NCBI GenBank assembly: GCA_964649195.1
Contig: CAZYPK010000055.1
Location: forward strand, 1-28,391
DNA from: JTS-RE9 sp964649195
GTDB lineage: Bacteria; Planctomycetota; Phycisphaerae; Phycisphaerales; Phycisphaeraceae
Length of the DNA: 28,391 bases
Direction of reading: 5' to 3'
The notes beneath the pieces were generated by a model that was not told the origin of the DNA, ran no database searches, and saw only the letters and a program-made list of their open reading frames with translations. The position numbers were made by a program, and so were the translations under genes. Below are positions 15,647 to 23,768 of the stretch, in pieces. Numbering within the stretch: position 1 is the stretch's first letter; every line of letters begins with the position of its first letter.

Positions 15647-18604
15647 TCATTTTTCCACCAGCACGATGGTGCCGTTGAAATCCGCGGCGGGCGGTTCTGC
15701 GAGGTAGTTTTCGCAGTTTTGGCGGTAGAGTTGTGAAAGCTTGGACACGCCGAAGGCTTCATCGAGTTCGCGGATGCGTTCGATGCAATCCATGAAACGG
15801 GACTGGACGAAGGCGGCGATCATGGCGCGGGTCATGTTGACCAGGTTGAGCTGTTCTTCGGTGGCGTCCTCGTGATAGCAGATCGGCTCGAAGACCTGGA
15901 TGCTTTCCGATTTGCCGACGACTTGCAGGCGGGCGATGGGCCGGAAGAGGAACAGTTCGCCGCACATCTCGCGGGTTCGCTGGCTGACCATGACGAGGGT
16001 GCCGGTGGCCTTGTTGGCCGACTCGAGGCGTGCGCCGAAGTTCACGTCATCGCCCAGCACGGTGTAGTCGCTGGCATCGGGCGAGCCTGCGTCGCCGACG
16101 ACCATCTTGCCGGTGCTGATGCCCGCCCGCATCTTCACCGCGCTCAGTTCCTGTTCGGCAAGCCAGGCGTTGAAGTCGGTCATGGCGGCCTGCATCTTCA
16201 GGACGGTGGCGACGGCATCGACGGCGTGGCTGGCGTTGGGGTAAGGGGCGCCGAAGAAGAACATGATGCCGTCGCCCAGGAACTTGTTGCGGTAGCCCTG
16301 CCGGTTGGAAGGCATCGTCGGATTGCGGATGATGTTCACCATGCGCTGCATGTATTCATTGAGCACCGGAACGACGCGCTCCTTGAGCTTTTCGCTGATG
16401 GTGGTGAAGCCGGCCAGGTCGGTGAAGACCACGGTCATCTCCCGGCTTTCACCCTCCAGGTGAATCTTGTCGGGGTTCTCGATGACGAAGTTGACCAGGG
16501 CGGGATCGACGTAGCTTCGGAAGCGGTTTTCGATGTGGCGTCGCTCGGCGCGTTCGACGACGAACCGCATGAGCGTGCAGCCGGACCAGACCAGGGCGAT
16601 GGTGACCAGCGGTCCGGCGATGCCGACGATGACGTTGTGATAATCAAACAGCAGCAGGCCGTTGAGGATTCCATAACCGATGGCGATGGTCAGCGATGCG
16701 ATCAGTGCGGTGACGGGTTGAAAGTAGGCGACGATGGCGGTGGCGATGACGCCCGCCAGCAGGGTCAGGCCGCGGGTGATCCAGGGCGAGGCGCGGGTCC
16801 AGACATCGCCGGTGATGATGGCGTTGAAGACCACGCCGTGTACGACGGGACCGGGGCAGGAGGGGATCAGGCTGGTGGGCACCACGTCGAGCCGGCCGGT
16901 GGCGGTGAAGCCCACGAGCACGGCCTTGTCCTTCATTTCACCGGCGAGCCAGGCGCGGCGGCGGTCGAGCTGCGTCCGCATGTCCAGCGTTTCCCGCTTG
17001 AATTTCGGAATGTTGTGATAGGCGGCGATGGCCCTGAAAACCTTGTCGCGTTCCGAGTCGGGCAAATCCTTCAGAATCTCGGCCAGTTCCTCCCTGGACA
17101 TGGCATGGGTGCCGTCGGTGGCCAGTTCGTGTTCCCCGGCGGCGACGATGCCATCGATCCACTGGATGCGGGTGGCGGCGTCGTCGATGTCCAGGTTCAG
17201 CGCCTCGAATCGTTCGAGCTTGCCCGGGTTGGCCAGTTCGAGGATGGAGCCGATGATCTGATCGAGTTGATTGTTGTTCCAGCGAACCTTGTCGCGCACA
17301 TCGAGGATTTCCCAGACCTTGACCATGGGGAGAAACTGCCTGGCGCTGGCGGCGCCGGGCCGGTCGTACATGCGGGTCCAGTCGTCGGCGCGGTTGGAGG
17401 GTCCGAACCAGGGCAGGGGCATGAACATGCCGCAGTCGTAGTCGGCATGGGTGGTGCGCTGGGAGAAGACGGGCACCTTCAGGCGGGTGCCGTCGGGCTT
17501 GGGGATGATGAGGTGGTCGGCATGAATCTCGACCTGATTGATGGGCACCTCGAGCAGGGCGCAGGCCAGCATCAAGCCCATCTGCGGGTAGAGCCAGCCG
17601 TCGCAGTTGCGCCACAGGTCAATGGCGCGGATCACGCCGTCCGCATCGGACAAGTGGTTGACGAAGGCGGTTGACTTGGTTGCCGCCGCCAGTTCGGGGA
17701 TTGGCGGGAGATCGGGGGTGACCGGGAGCATGGGCGGCAGGCCGGGGGGGATCGGCCGCGCCAGACGCCGAAGCACGCGGAACGCCGCCGCCCGCCGATA
17801 TTGCTGGGTGAACAACCCCGGCGGCAGGGCCTGCTTCGCCAGAAGCTCCTGATCCGGGAACAGCAGCGCTTCCGCCTCGCGCCGGGTGATCAGCTTCACC
17901 TCCGGGCCGCTGTTGCGGGTGTCCATCAGCCGAACCAGCTTGTCGTAGAGCACGTCCTTGCGCGCCGCCGCCACGACGCTGGCGAAACTCATCTCGCTTT
18001 CCATGTCCACCTTCCCGGCTTGAAGGCGGCTGAGAATCCCCTCGGCGTCCAGCAGCGGATCCTCCCTGAGCACCTTCGCAATGGCGACATGCAGCGACGA
18101 AGGGGCGGAGACCGCATCGAGCGACAGCGGCAGGATGGAGTTGCCAAACCGCGCCACCGCCTGGGCGAACAACGCATCCTCATCCACTCGGACAAACTCA
18201 CCCTTGAGATCGCGCGGCCGGGCTTGCGTGGATTCAAGGGACGCCGCCGTCTCACCCGTCGGCTCGAAATGAGATTCCTGCTCCTCCGAAAACAGCACGT
18301 CGAACCCGATCGCCTTGGCCCCGGCCAAACGCATCTCGTCGGTCAGCTCCGCCAGCAGCGAACGCTTCCAGGGCCACTGGCCGATGTATTGAAGCGAGGG
18401 GTCATCGATGGAAACGTGAACCAGCCTGTCGGTCGGCTGCGGGGTGAAATACTGAAACTGGCGGGCCCGAAGGTCGTATAGATTGTTCTCCAGCCGCGAA
18501 AGCCAGCCATCCTTGCCCATCCAGTCCGCAAGCAGAACCAGCAGCGTGAGCATGATGCCCAGCAGGGAGTTGCGGATCAGGACTCGTTTTTCAATGCGGG
18601 TCAT
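15647..18604 (-). CDS. CHASE2-domain class III adenylate/guanylate cyclase
   Basis: A 985-residue membrane sensor. One N-terminal helix (about 12-29) leads to an extracytoplasmic CHASE2 domain (from about 35; WLSRLENNLYDLRARQF, VHVSIDDPSLQYIGQWPW). The domain ends near 600 after a large insertion (about 110-300), so it is longer than usual. Three to four helices lie at about 608-685. The class III catalytic domain spans about 720-905: FTDLAGFTT holds metal Asp 729, KFLGDGIMFF holds Lys 774 and metal Asp 778, and TVLGDDVNFGARLE holds Thr 848, Asn 855 and Arg 859. The Lys/Thr pair favours ATP, so cAMP is the likely product (from family knowledge). The ligand is unknown. No Shine-Dalgarno or TANNNT box was found before the ATG. 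No cAMP-receptor gene is in the window. Confidence 0.93.
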   Translation of the reverse strand: MTRIEKRVLIRNSLLGIMLTLLVLLADWMGKDGWLSRLENNLYDLRARQFQYFTPQPTDRLVHVSIDDPSLQYIGQWPWKRSLLAELTDEMRLAGAKAIGFDVLFSEEQESHFEPTGETAASLESTQARPRDLKGEFVRVDEDALFAQAVARFGNSILPLSLDAVSAPSSLHVAIAKVLREDPLLDAEGILSRLQAGKVDMESEMSFASVVAAARKDVLYDKLVRLMDTRNSGPEVKLITRREAEALLFPDQELLAKQALPPGLFTQQYRRAAAFRVLRRLARPIPPGLPPMLPVTPDLPPIPELAAATKSTAFVNHLSDADGVIRAIDLWRNCDGWLYPQMGLMLACALLEVPINQVEIHADHLIIPKPDGTRLKVPVFSQRTTHADYDCGMFMPLPWFGPSNRADDWTRMYDRPGAASARQFLPMVKVWEILDVRDKVRWNNNQLDQIIGSILELANPGKLERFEALNLDIDDAATRIQWIDGIVAAGEHELATDGTHAMSREELAEILKDLPDSERDKVFRAIAAYHNIPKFKRETLDMRTQLDRRRAWLAGEMKDKAVLVGFTATGRLDVVPTSLIPSCPGPVVHGVVFNAIITGDVWTRASPWITRGLTLLAGVIATAIVAYFQPVTALIASLTIAIGYGILNGLLLFDYHNVIVGIAGPLVTIALVWSGCTLMRFVVERAERRHIENRFRSYVDPALVNFVIENPDKIHLEGESREMTVVFTDLAGFTTISEKLKERVVPVLNEYMQRMVNIIRNPTMPSNRQGYRNKFLGDGIMFFFGAPYPNASHAVDAVATVLKMQAAMTDFNAWLAEQELSAVKMRAGISTGKMVVGDAGSPDASDYTVLGDDVNFGARLESANKATGTLVMVSQRTREMCGELFLFRPIARLQVVGKSESIQVFEPICYHEDATEEQLNLVNMTRAMIAAFVQSRFMDCIERIRELDEAFGVSKLSQLYRQNCENYLAEPPAADFNGTIVLVEK

Positions 18605-18732
18605 GGGAAAACAACGATGCCGGAAACGAAGGATTGCGATTCGTCACATGCTTGTAAATCGGCGAAACGTCGCCATTGGGGGGAATATCCGGGCCAAAGG
18701 GCGGTATGATAGTGGCGGTGTGTTGAAACGGG

Positions 18733-18777
18733 CGTCGGCCCCCCGGCCCCCGGGACCCCGGACCCCCGGGGCTGACG
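18733..18777. repeat. GC-only repeat with inverted ends
   Basis: CGTCGGCCCC (18733-18742) faces GGGGCTGACG (18768-18777) with one mismatch, enclosing CCCCGG/CCCGGG units of about 9 bases. It lies in the 244-bp divergent gap between the cyclase and the thioredoxin-like gene. A TATGAT box at 18705-18710 could be a promoter whose leader includes this repeat. Confidence 0.7.
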
Positions 18778-18848
18778 CAGGGGAACGGATGTTGTTGTGA
18801 GTCATTCCCGATCTTTGCGACTTGATGTCATCAAACCGGAGACCATTC

Positions 18849-19946
18849 ATGTTGTCACGACTTAGCGCATTGTTGCTCGTCCTGCTGGCGATCACCTGGA
18901 CTGTCCCCGCGGGCGTTGCGGAAGAGGTCGATGAGACCGGCTGGCGCCATGCCGCCAAACCGGAACTGCGCGACGCCTGGGACGGACTCGAAGGCAAGGC
19001 CGCGCCCAGGATCGAAAACCTCACCGGCTGGATGAACACCGAGGCCCGCTCGTGGAAGGACCTCGAAGGCAAGGTGGTCATCATCGACTTCTGGGCCACC
19101 TGGTGCGGACCCTGCATCGCCCAGATTCCCAAGCTCACCGCGCTCCATCAGAAGTATGCCGAGCAGGGCCTGGTCATCCTCGGAGTCCACTCGGCCAGCG
19201 GCTTCGAAAAGATGGACGCCTTCGTGAAGGACAAGGAACTGCCCTGGGCCTTCGCCGCCGATGACAAACGCGAACTCTCCACGGCCCTCTCCGTGCAGTT
19301 CATCCCCAGCTATTTCATCGTGGACAAGAAGGGCAACATGCGCGTCGCCGGCGCCAACCGCGACAAGATCGAAGAGATCGTCGCCGCCCTCATCAAGGAG
19401 GATGGCAAGCCGGTCGATCCCAAGGCCCTGCTGGGCAAGTTCCCCAAGCCCGTCGATAAACGCCTCTTCGCCAAAAACGACCTGCGCGGCAAGCCCGCGC
19501 CGAAAATCGAAATCGAACAATGGATCGGCGACGCCGCCAAGACGCAGGACAAGGTTGTCATCCTCGACTTCTTCGCCACCTGGAACCCGCCCTGCAAAGC
19601 CTCCATGCCCCGCCTCTCCGCCTGGCAGGAGCAGTTCAAGGAGGATGTGGTGGTCATCGGCGTCACCGACGAATCACAGGACGCCGTCAAGCAGTTCATC
19701 GCGGCCAACAACGTCAACTTCCACGTCGCCCTCGATCCCAAGGGCGGCCTGAAACAAGCCGTGGGCGTCGAAGGCATCCCCCATGTGCTGATCATCTCCA
19801 CCGACGGCGTCGTCCGCTGGCAGGGCTTCCCGTTCAGCGGGCAGGACGCCCTCAATGAGAACACCATCAAACGCATCATCGCCGCCGACCCGGGCATCGC
19901 GGCACGGAAGGAAAAGGAAGAGAAAGCGAAGGCGGCGGCGAAGTGA
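18849..19946 (+). CDS. Exported double thioredoxin-fold protein (TlpA/ResA-like)
   Basis: A 365-residue protein with a signal peptide (1-24, ending AGVAEE). The first domain, about 50-185, has the redox motif WCGPC (Cys 86 and Cys 89) and a cis-Pro loop (FIPS, about 151-154). The second, about 205-345, has the same fold but reads WNPPC, so its first active-site Cys is Asn 246 and only Cys 249 remains; its cis-Pro loop is GIPH. The first domain could reduce periplasmic disulfides (role from the family); the second may bind a partner or work through one Cys. The tail is Lys/Ala/Glu-rich and probably disordered. GGAG (18838-18841) seven bases upstream sets the start at 18849 rather than 18825. 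The neighbours do not define its partner. Confidence 0.9.
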   Translation: MLSRLSALLLVLLAITWTVPAGVAEEVDETGWRHAAKPELRDAWDGLEGKAAPRIENLTGWMNTEARSWKDLEGKVVIIDFWATWCGPCIAQIPKLTALHQKYAEQGLVILGVHSASGFEKMDAFVKDKELPWAFAADDKRELSTALSVQFIPSYFIVDKKGNMRVAGANRDKIEEIVAALIKEDGKPVDPKALLGKFPKPVDKRLFAKNDLRGKPAPKIEIEQWIGDAAKTQDKVVILDFFATWNPPCKASMPRLSAWQEQFKEDVVVIGVTDESQDAVKQFIAANNVNFHVALDPKGGLKQAVGVEGIPHVLIISTDGVVRWQGFPFSGQDALNENTIKRIIAADPGIAARKEKEEKAKAAAK

Positions 19947-19972
19947 GGAGCGTATATCTTGATGAAATTCCC

Positions 19973-20044
19973 GAATAACCTCACATCCAAGCCGCTTGCG
20001 GCTTCGCGATCCCTGGTTGACCGTACATCGGGGGTTATTCAGAA
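19973..20044 (-). repeat. Dispersed repeat D, copy 2, with inverted ends
   Basis: Positions 19988-20044 are the reverse complement of 5613-5670 with three substitutions and one indel. Here GAATAACC (19973-19980) and GGTTATTC (20033-20040) form inverted ends about 70 bp apart, and the hairpin AAGCCGCTTGCGGCTT is inside. It follows the thioredoxin-like gene and could act as its terminator. Confidence 0.85.
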
Positions 20045-20169
20045 GTTCCTGATGTTGCGTCGGCCTTGTCCGAGCCGCGCGGCTCGAATGCGTTTTCGGA
20101 TTTTGAGACAGATTCATGGCATGATCGTTAATCCTTGAGAACCCCCTCCGCTTCTCAAAGGAGCGTGCC

Positions 20170-20490
20170 ATGTTCTGCATGAACTGCCGATACCCGTTGC
20201 GTGGCCTCTCCAGGTGCCGGTGTCCTGAATGCGGTCAGTTCTTCACGCCCGGCGACCAGCGAACCTACATCGTCCACGAATGGCAGCGCAAACCGCAGAG
20301 GCCGCAGCCGGCGATACGCAGCCCGCGCATCATGCGGCAGCGCGAATGGGATCGGCAGGCGCGTGCCACGGGTTTGAGGCGCCTGCTGCTGTTTACGGCA
20401 GTGGGCATGGTCGTGATGTATGGGGCGTTTGTGCTGCTGTTCGGGCCGGTTGAGTATGGGCCTTGGTGTTGTCGCATCGCCCTTCCTTAA
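20170..20490 (+). CDS. Small zinc-ribbon membrane protein
   Basis: A 106-residue protein. The N-terminus reads MFCMNCRYPLRGLSRCRCPE with Cys at 3, 6, 16, 18 and 21, which fits a CxxC...CxxC zinc ribbon. One membrane helix follows at about 74-92 (LLLFTAVGMVVMYGAFVLLF), after a basic cytoplasmic stretch. Such proteins are common in planctomycetes but have no known role. AAAGGAG (20157-20163) six bases upstream is a near-ideal ribosome site. Two more Cys lie near the C-terminus (GPWCCR). The Cys positions and codon use support a real gene. Confidence 0.8.
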   Translation: MFCMNCRYPLRGLSRCRCPECGQFFTPGDQRTYIVHEWQRKPQRPQPAIRSPRIMRQREWDRQARATGLRRLLLFTAVGMVVMYGAFVLLFGPVEYGPWCCRIALP

Positions 20491-20510
20491 GTACAGCTTT
20501 TCACAATAGA

Positions 20511-20640
20511 GGGTGCAAAATGGAAAGCGTGACTCTCAGCCGCGAAGCGGCGACATCGGTTCGATGCGGCAACAAGTCTGCTCACTCACCTGGGTGTCGC
20601 CGCTTCGCGGCTGAAACCGCTGAACAGCCATTTTGATCCC
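20511..20640. repeat. Palindromic element E
   Basis: Inner perfect 20-base arms TCAGCCGCGAAGCGGCGACA (20536-20555) and its reverse complement at 20595-20614 are enclosed by outer arms GGGTGCAAAATGG (20511-20523) and CCATTTTGATCCC (20628-20640; 11 of 13 pair). Total size is 130 bp. It fills much of the 289-bp gap between the zinc-ribbon gene and the 75-residue gene, and no coding sequence was seen there. Confidence 0.88.
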
Positions 20641-20742
20641 GATTCAATGAAATGTTGTATATAGCATCGGCTTCTTGTCTTGTCGCGGATGTAGTCCCCG
20701 AAGATCACCTGCGCGGCTGCCCGGAGTTCCGCGTGAAAACGG

Positions 20743-20772
20743 TTGGAATGTGTTGCGGCGCCATTGTATAAT
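20743..20772 (+). promoter_or_regulatory. Promoter TTGGAA-18-TATAAT, leaderless type
   Basis: A TATAAT perfect match (20767-20772) is 18 bases after TTGGAA (20743-20748). Only seven bases separate the -10 from the ATG at 20780, so the transcript should begin on or next to the start codon. Confidence 0.6.
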
Positions 20773-20779
20773 TTTACGC

Positions 20780-21007
20780 ATGACGACCCGGCAATTTGAA
20801 AACACTTTGCATCAGGCTCCCTTTCGGCCTTTCACGATTCGCATGGCCGATGGCCGGGCGTTTCGTGTCTCACATCCTGACTTCGTGGCTCGTTCACCCA
20901 GCGGCCGCACCGTGGTCGTGTTTGACGCGAACGACAACTACAGCGTGCTGGATCTCCTGCTGATGTCCGAGTTGGAAGTGCATGGAATCGATGAGCGGGC
21001 TGCGTGA
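20780..21007 (+). CDS. Conserved hypothetical protein, 75 residues
   Basis: MTTRQFENTLHQAPFRPFTI begins a compact 75-residue protein with MADGRAF, VSHPDFVARSPSGRTVVVF and a final helix VLDLLLMSELEVHGID. I recognise the pattern (short PFRPFTI...DGR...HPDF...VLDLLL proteins) as a recurrent small planctomycete/bacterial family of unknown function. There is no signal peptide, helix or Cys pair. An upstream in-frame start (20675) has poor coding character and no promoter logic. It is followed 32 bp later by lpxI, which has its own -10-like box. Confidence 0.8.
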   Translation: MTTRQFENTLHQAPFRPFTIRMADGRAFRVSHPDFVARSPSGRTVVVFDANDNYSVLDLLLMSELEVHGIDERAA

Positions 21008-21026
21008 AGCGGGCCTGTCCTTCGCG

Positions 21027-21032
21027 TAAACT
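21027..21032 (+). promoter_or_regulatory. -10-like box TAAACT, 7 nt from the lpxI ATG
   Basis: Four of six bases match TATAAT. The spacing equals that at 20767-20772. It lies between the stop of the 75-residue gene and the lpxI ATG, so lpxI may be transcribed both with its neighbour and alone. Confidence 0.4.
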
Positions 21033-21039
21033 CACCTCC

Positions 21040-21873
21040 ATGCTTCCACCGATCGGCCTCATCGCGGGTCAGGGCCGGTTGCCCGTTCTCAATGCCCAGG
21101 GCATCCGCGCCGCCGGGCGGCAGGTGGCCTGCGTCGGCCTGCGCGATCAGTTCGATGGTCAGCTTCCCGCGCTGTGCGATCGGTTCAAGCCTGCCGGGAT
21201 CATTCAGATCGGCAGGTGGATCCGCCTGCTGCGCAAGTGGGGCGTGACCGAGGCGGTGATGGTCGGTCGCGTCAGGAAGGCCCGCATGTATCAGCCGTTC
21301 CGCGTCTTTCGCCAGCTCCCCGACTGGCGGGCGGCGATGCTCTGGTATCGTAAGCTGCGGCACGACAGGCGCAATGATGCGATCCTCACCGCCGTCGCCG
21401 ATGAACTGAAACAGAACGGAATCACCCTCATCGACTCCACGCAATACATCCCGCAGCAGATGGCCGATGAAGGCGTGCTGACGCGCACCAAGCCGACGAC
21501 ATCGCAGGAGGCGGACATCGCCTTCGCGCTGCCCATCGTGCAGCGGATGGGCGATCTGGATGTCGGGCAGTCGATCGCGGTGAAGGAGCGGGAGATCATC
21601 GCGGTCGAGGCGATCGAAGGGACCGATGCGATGATCCGCCGGGCGGGCGAGCTTTGCCGCAATGGAAAGTGGACGCTGCTGAAGGTCGCCAAGCCGAATC
21701 AGGACATGCGTTTCGATGTGCCGACGATCGGCCTGCTGACGATCGAGAACATGAAGCAGTCCGGCGCGACCTGCCTGGCGGTGGAGGCGGGCAGGGTGAT
21801 TCTGCTGGACAAACCGCAGCTTCTGGCGGCGGCGGACAAGGCGGGCATCGCCATCGTCGGGGTCAGGGGTTGA
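21040..21873 (+). CDS. lpxI: UDP-2,3-diacylglucosamine diphosphatase LpxI-like
   Basis: A 277-residue protein. The N-terminus MLPPIGLIAGQGRLPVLNAQ is the nucleotide-binding start of LpxI (DUF1009). The C-terminal half has the family signature VPTIGLLTIENMKQSGATCL and a VEAGRVILLDK strand. The family hydrolyses UDP-2,3-diacylglucosamine to lipid X, step four of lipid A synthesis, at the inner membrane surface. Its presence implies a lipid-A-making, Gram-negative-type cell. ATG 21040 is preferred: it matches family starts, while a GTG at 21004 overlaps the previous stop. No Shine-Dalgarno site is seen; a TAAACT box sits seven bases before the ATG. Other lipid A genes are not adjacent. Confidence 0.9.
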   Translation: MLPPIGLIAGQGRLPVLNAQGIRAAGRQVACVGLRDQFDGQLPALCDRFKPAGIIQIGRWIRLLRKWGVTEAVMVGRVRKARMYQPFRVFRQLPDWRAAMLWYRKLRHDRRNDAILTAVADELKQNGITLIDSTQYIPQQMADEGVLTRTKPTTSQEADIAFALPIVQRMGDLDVGQSIAVKEREIIAVEAIEGTDAMIRRAGELCRNGKWTLLKVAKPNQDMRFDVPTIGLLTIENMKQSGATCLAVEAGRVILLDKPQLLAAADKAGIAIVGVRG

Positions 21874-22006
21874 AAGCAGCAGCAGTGGCAGGAGCAGCAG
21901 TGGTAACAGCAATCGGAAGTTGCTCATCGCCCTCGCTTGCGCCCGCCTTGCTCGTCTTCCCCGCCTTCGCTACCTTGTGCGATCCATTCAACCGAAGGAT
22001 TCTGCC

Positions 22007-23107
22007 ATGAAAGTGATCTGTGATCGTGGGGCCCTTGTGGAAGCGCTCAATCTGGTCGGCGGCGTCGTCGTGACCCGCACGCCCAAGCCGGTGCTCACCT
22101 GCGTGAAGCTCTCCGCCGCCGACGGCACGCTCACGCTCACCGCCACCGACCTCGAAGCCGCCATCCGCGTCTCCACCGCACGGGTTGAAATCTCCCAGCC
22201 GGGCGAAACGCTCGTCCCCTCCGACAAGATCAGCCAGATCGTCCGCGAATCGATCGATCCGACCCTCACCATCGAAAGCGGCGGCGAAGAGACCCACATC
22301 CGCGGCCAGGATTCGCACTACAAAATGTTCGGCTACCCCGTCGCCGATTTCCCCGCCGTCCCCGAATTCTCCGGCGAAGCCGACTTCGAAATCAACGCAG
22401 GCCCGCTCGCCCAGCTCATCCACCAGACCATCTACGCCACCGCACGCGAGAACAGCCGCTACGCCATCAACGGCGTCCTCCTCGAACGCGAAGGCAACAA
22501 GCTCACCGTCGTCGCCACCGATGGCCACCGCCTGGCCCTGGCCAAGGGCGACTGCAACGGCGACAAGAAAGCCAACCGCTCCGCCATCGTTCCCACCCGC
22601 GCCCTGCAGCAGCTTCTCAAACTGCTGGGCGATGCGGAGGAAATCGTCCGCGTGAAGATCGCCGACAATCAGATTCTCTTCGCCACCGATTACGCGCTGC
22701 TCACCTCGAACCTCGTCGAAGGCAACTTCCCGCCTTACAAGGATGTGATCCCCAAGGACGGCGACAAGAAGGCCACGCTCGACACCGGCTCGCTCACCAG
22801 CGCGGTCCGCCGCGCTTCGCTGCTCACCAACGAGGAGAGCAAGGGCGTGAAGCTGGCGTTCTCGAAGACCGGTTTGCGGCTCACCAGCCGGGCCCCGGAA
22901 CTGGGCGAAGCGGAGATCAACGTCGATATCGCCGGCTACGAAGGCGAACCGGTGGAGATCGGCTTCAATCCGTTCTACCTGCTCGACGCCCTGAAGGTGG
23001 TCCCCACCGAACAGGTGCAGATCGACATGAAGGCCGGCAACAAGCCCGGCGTCCTGCGCACCGGGCAGACGTTCCTGTACGTGGTGATGCCGGTGAACTT
23101 GCAGTGA
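22007..23107 (+). CDS. dnaN: DNA polymerase III beta subunit (sliding clamp)
   Basis: A 366-residue, full-length clamp with three tandem clamp folds (about 1-125, 126-250, 251-366). Landmarks include LTLTATDLEAAIRV, YAINGVLLEREGNKLTVVAT followed by DGHRLA, and the C-terminal LRTGQTFLYVVMPVNLQ, which matches the conserved ...YVVMPMRL end. It encircles DNA and tethers polymerase III. ATG 22007 is chosen because AAGGA (21995-21999) lies seven bases upstream and the family starts MKV. It is not next to dnaA or gyrB, its usual neighbours in many bacteria. A strong terminator follows 20 bp after the stop. Confidence 0.97.
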   Translation: MKVICDRGALVEALNLVGGVVVTRTPKPVLTCVKLSAADGTLTLTATDLEAAIRVSTARVEISQPGETLVPSDKISQIVRESIDPTLTIESGGEETHIRGQDSHYKMFGYPVADFPAVPEFSGEADFEINAGPLAQLIHQTIYATARENSRYAINGVLLEREGNKLTVVATDGHRLALAKGDCNGDKKANRSAIVPTRALQQLLKLLGDAEEIVRVKIADNQILFATDYALLTSNLVEGNFPPYKDVIPKDGDKKATLDTGSLTSAVRRASLLTNEESKGVKLAFSKTGLRLTSRAPELGEAEINVDIAGYEGEPVEIGFNPFYLLDALKVVPTEQVQIDMKAGNKPGVLRTGQTFLYVVMPVNLQ

Positions 23108-23127
23108 ACGGTTTCACATTTCAAAAG

Positions 23128-23152
23128 CCCACGGACTCTCGTCCGTGGGTTT
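23128..23152 (+). terminator. Rho-independent terminator after dnaN
   Basis: CCCACGGAC (23128-23136) and GTCCGTGGG (23141-23149) form a perfect 9-bp stem with a TCTC loop, preceded by AAAAG and followed by TTT. It ends dnaN transcription before the accessory genes begin at 23180. Confidence 0.85.
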
Positions 23153-23167
23153 CCGCCACAAACGTGC

Positions 23168-23173
23168 TAAACT
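23168..23173 (+). promoter_or_regulatory. -10-like box TAAACT, 6 nt from the ATG
   Basis: It is preceded by TGC (extended -10 form) and lies six bases before the ATG at 23180, right after the dnaN terminator, so a new leaderless transcript likely begins here. Confidence 0.5.
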
Positions 23174-23179
23174 TTCATC

Positions 23180-23377
23180 ATGTCACCGATCGACCCTTCA
23201 GCGATGCCGATCCGCAAGTTGCGCCTGGGTGATCGCCACAGCGATGCCGCCTACTGGCGCGCTCAATCTCCGCAGGATCGCCTCGCCGCGCTGGAGCAAA
23301 TCCGCCGCGAATACCACGCCTGGAAATACGGTGCTGAACCAAGACTTCAAAGAGTTTGTGCAGTCGTTAAACGATAA
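23180..23377 (+). CDS. Small protein paired with a nucleotidyltransferase (antitoxin-like)
   Basis: A 65-residue protein with DAAYWRAQSPQDRLAALEQI, a Tyr/Trp-rich middle and RLQRVCAVVKR at the end. This resembles the short ...SPEERL..LE.LR...RLQRV..V... family often encoded just before AbiEii/MNT-type nucleotidyltransferases; the assignment comes from memory of the pattern. Here too the next gene is such an enzyme, and its start overlaps this gene's last 47 bases in another frame. There is no Shine-Dalgarno site; see the TAAACT box. A toxin-antitoxin role is inferred from the arrangement only. Confidence 0.8.
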   Translation: MSPIDPSAMPIRKLRLGDRHSDAAYWRAQSPQDRLAALEQIRREYHAWKYGAEPRLQRVCAVVKR

Positions 23378-23768
23378 CGGCGTGCGTTACCTCATCGTCG
23401 GGGGCTATGCGGTGGCGCTGCATGGCCATCCTCGATATACGAAGGATCTGGATGTCTGGATTGAAAGATCACCGGAAAACGCCCGGCGGCTGCTCAGTGC
23501 GCTTGCTCATTTCGGATTCGGTTCACTGGCGCTGACGAGCGAGGATTTTCTCCTGCCCGATGGCGTGATCCAACTCGGTTATCCACCCAGTCGCATCGAT
23601 TTGATCAATCAGTGCTCGGGAGTTGATTTTGCCGAATGCTTCGCCAGGAGGATGCGCGTGGATGTTGATGGCGTGGAAGTGTCGTGCATTGACCTGGACA
23701 AACTCCGTGAGAATAAGAAGGCCACGGGACGCCATCAGGACCTCGCGGACCTGGAGAATCTTGAATAG
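23331..23768 (+). CDS. Nucleotidyltransferase of the MNT/AbiEii type (DUF6036-like)
   Basis: A 145-residue protein starting at a GTG: (M)LNQDFKEFVQSLNDNGVRY, then the nucleotidyltransferase signature VGGYAVALHGHPRYTKDLDV, with the GG helix-turn and the DLD metal-binding Asp pair near residues 40-44. The C-terminal half (IDLDKLRENKKATGRHQDLA, DLENLE) matches the family end. The GTG start is chosen because family members begin near this point and the frame upstream is not coding-like. It overlaps the 65-residue gene by 47 bases, so the two are translated together. Known relatives AMPylate or otherwise modify partner molecules in toxin-antitoxin pairs; whether this one is toxin or antitoxin cannot be told. 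Confidence 0.85.
   Translation: MLNQDFKEFVQSLNDNGVRYLIVGGYAVALHGHPRYTKDLDVWIERSPENARRLLSALAHFGFGSLALTSEDFLLPDGVIQLGYPPSRIDLINQCSGVDFAECFARRMRVDVDGVEVSCIDLDKLRENKKATGRHQDLADLENLE

Noticed and set aside
15872..17674. Plus-strand open frame of 600 codons opposite the cyclase gene
   Set aside because: Low-complexity, Gly/Asp/Val-rich translation typical of antisense GC-rich sequence; the minus strand has all catalytic residues.
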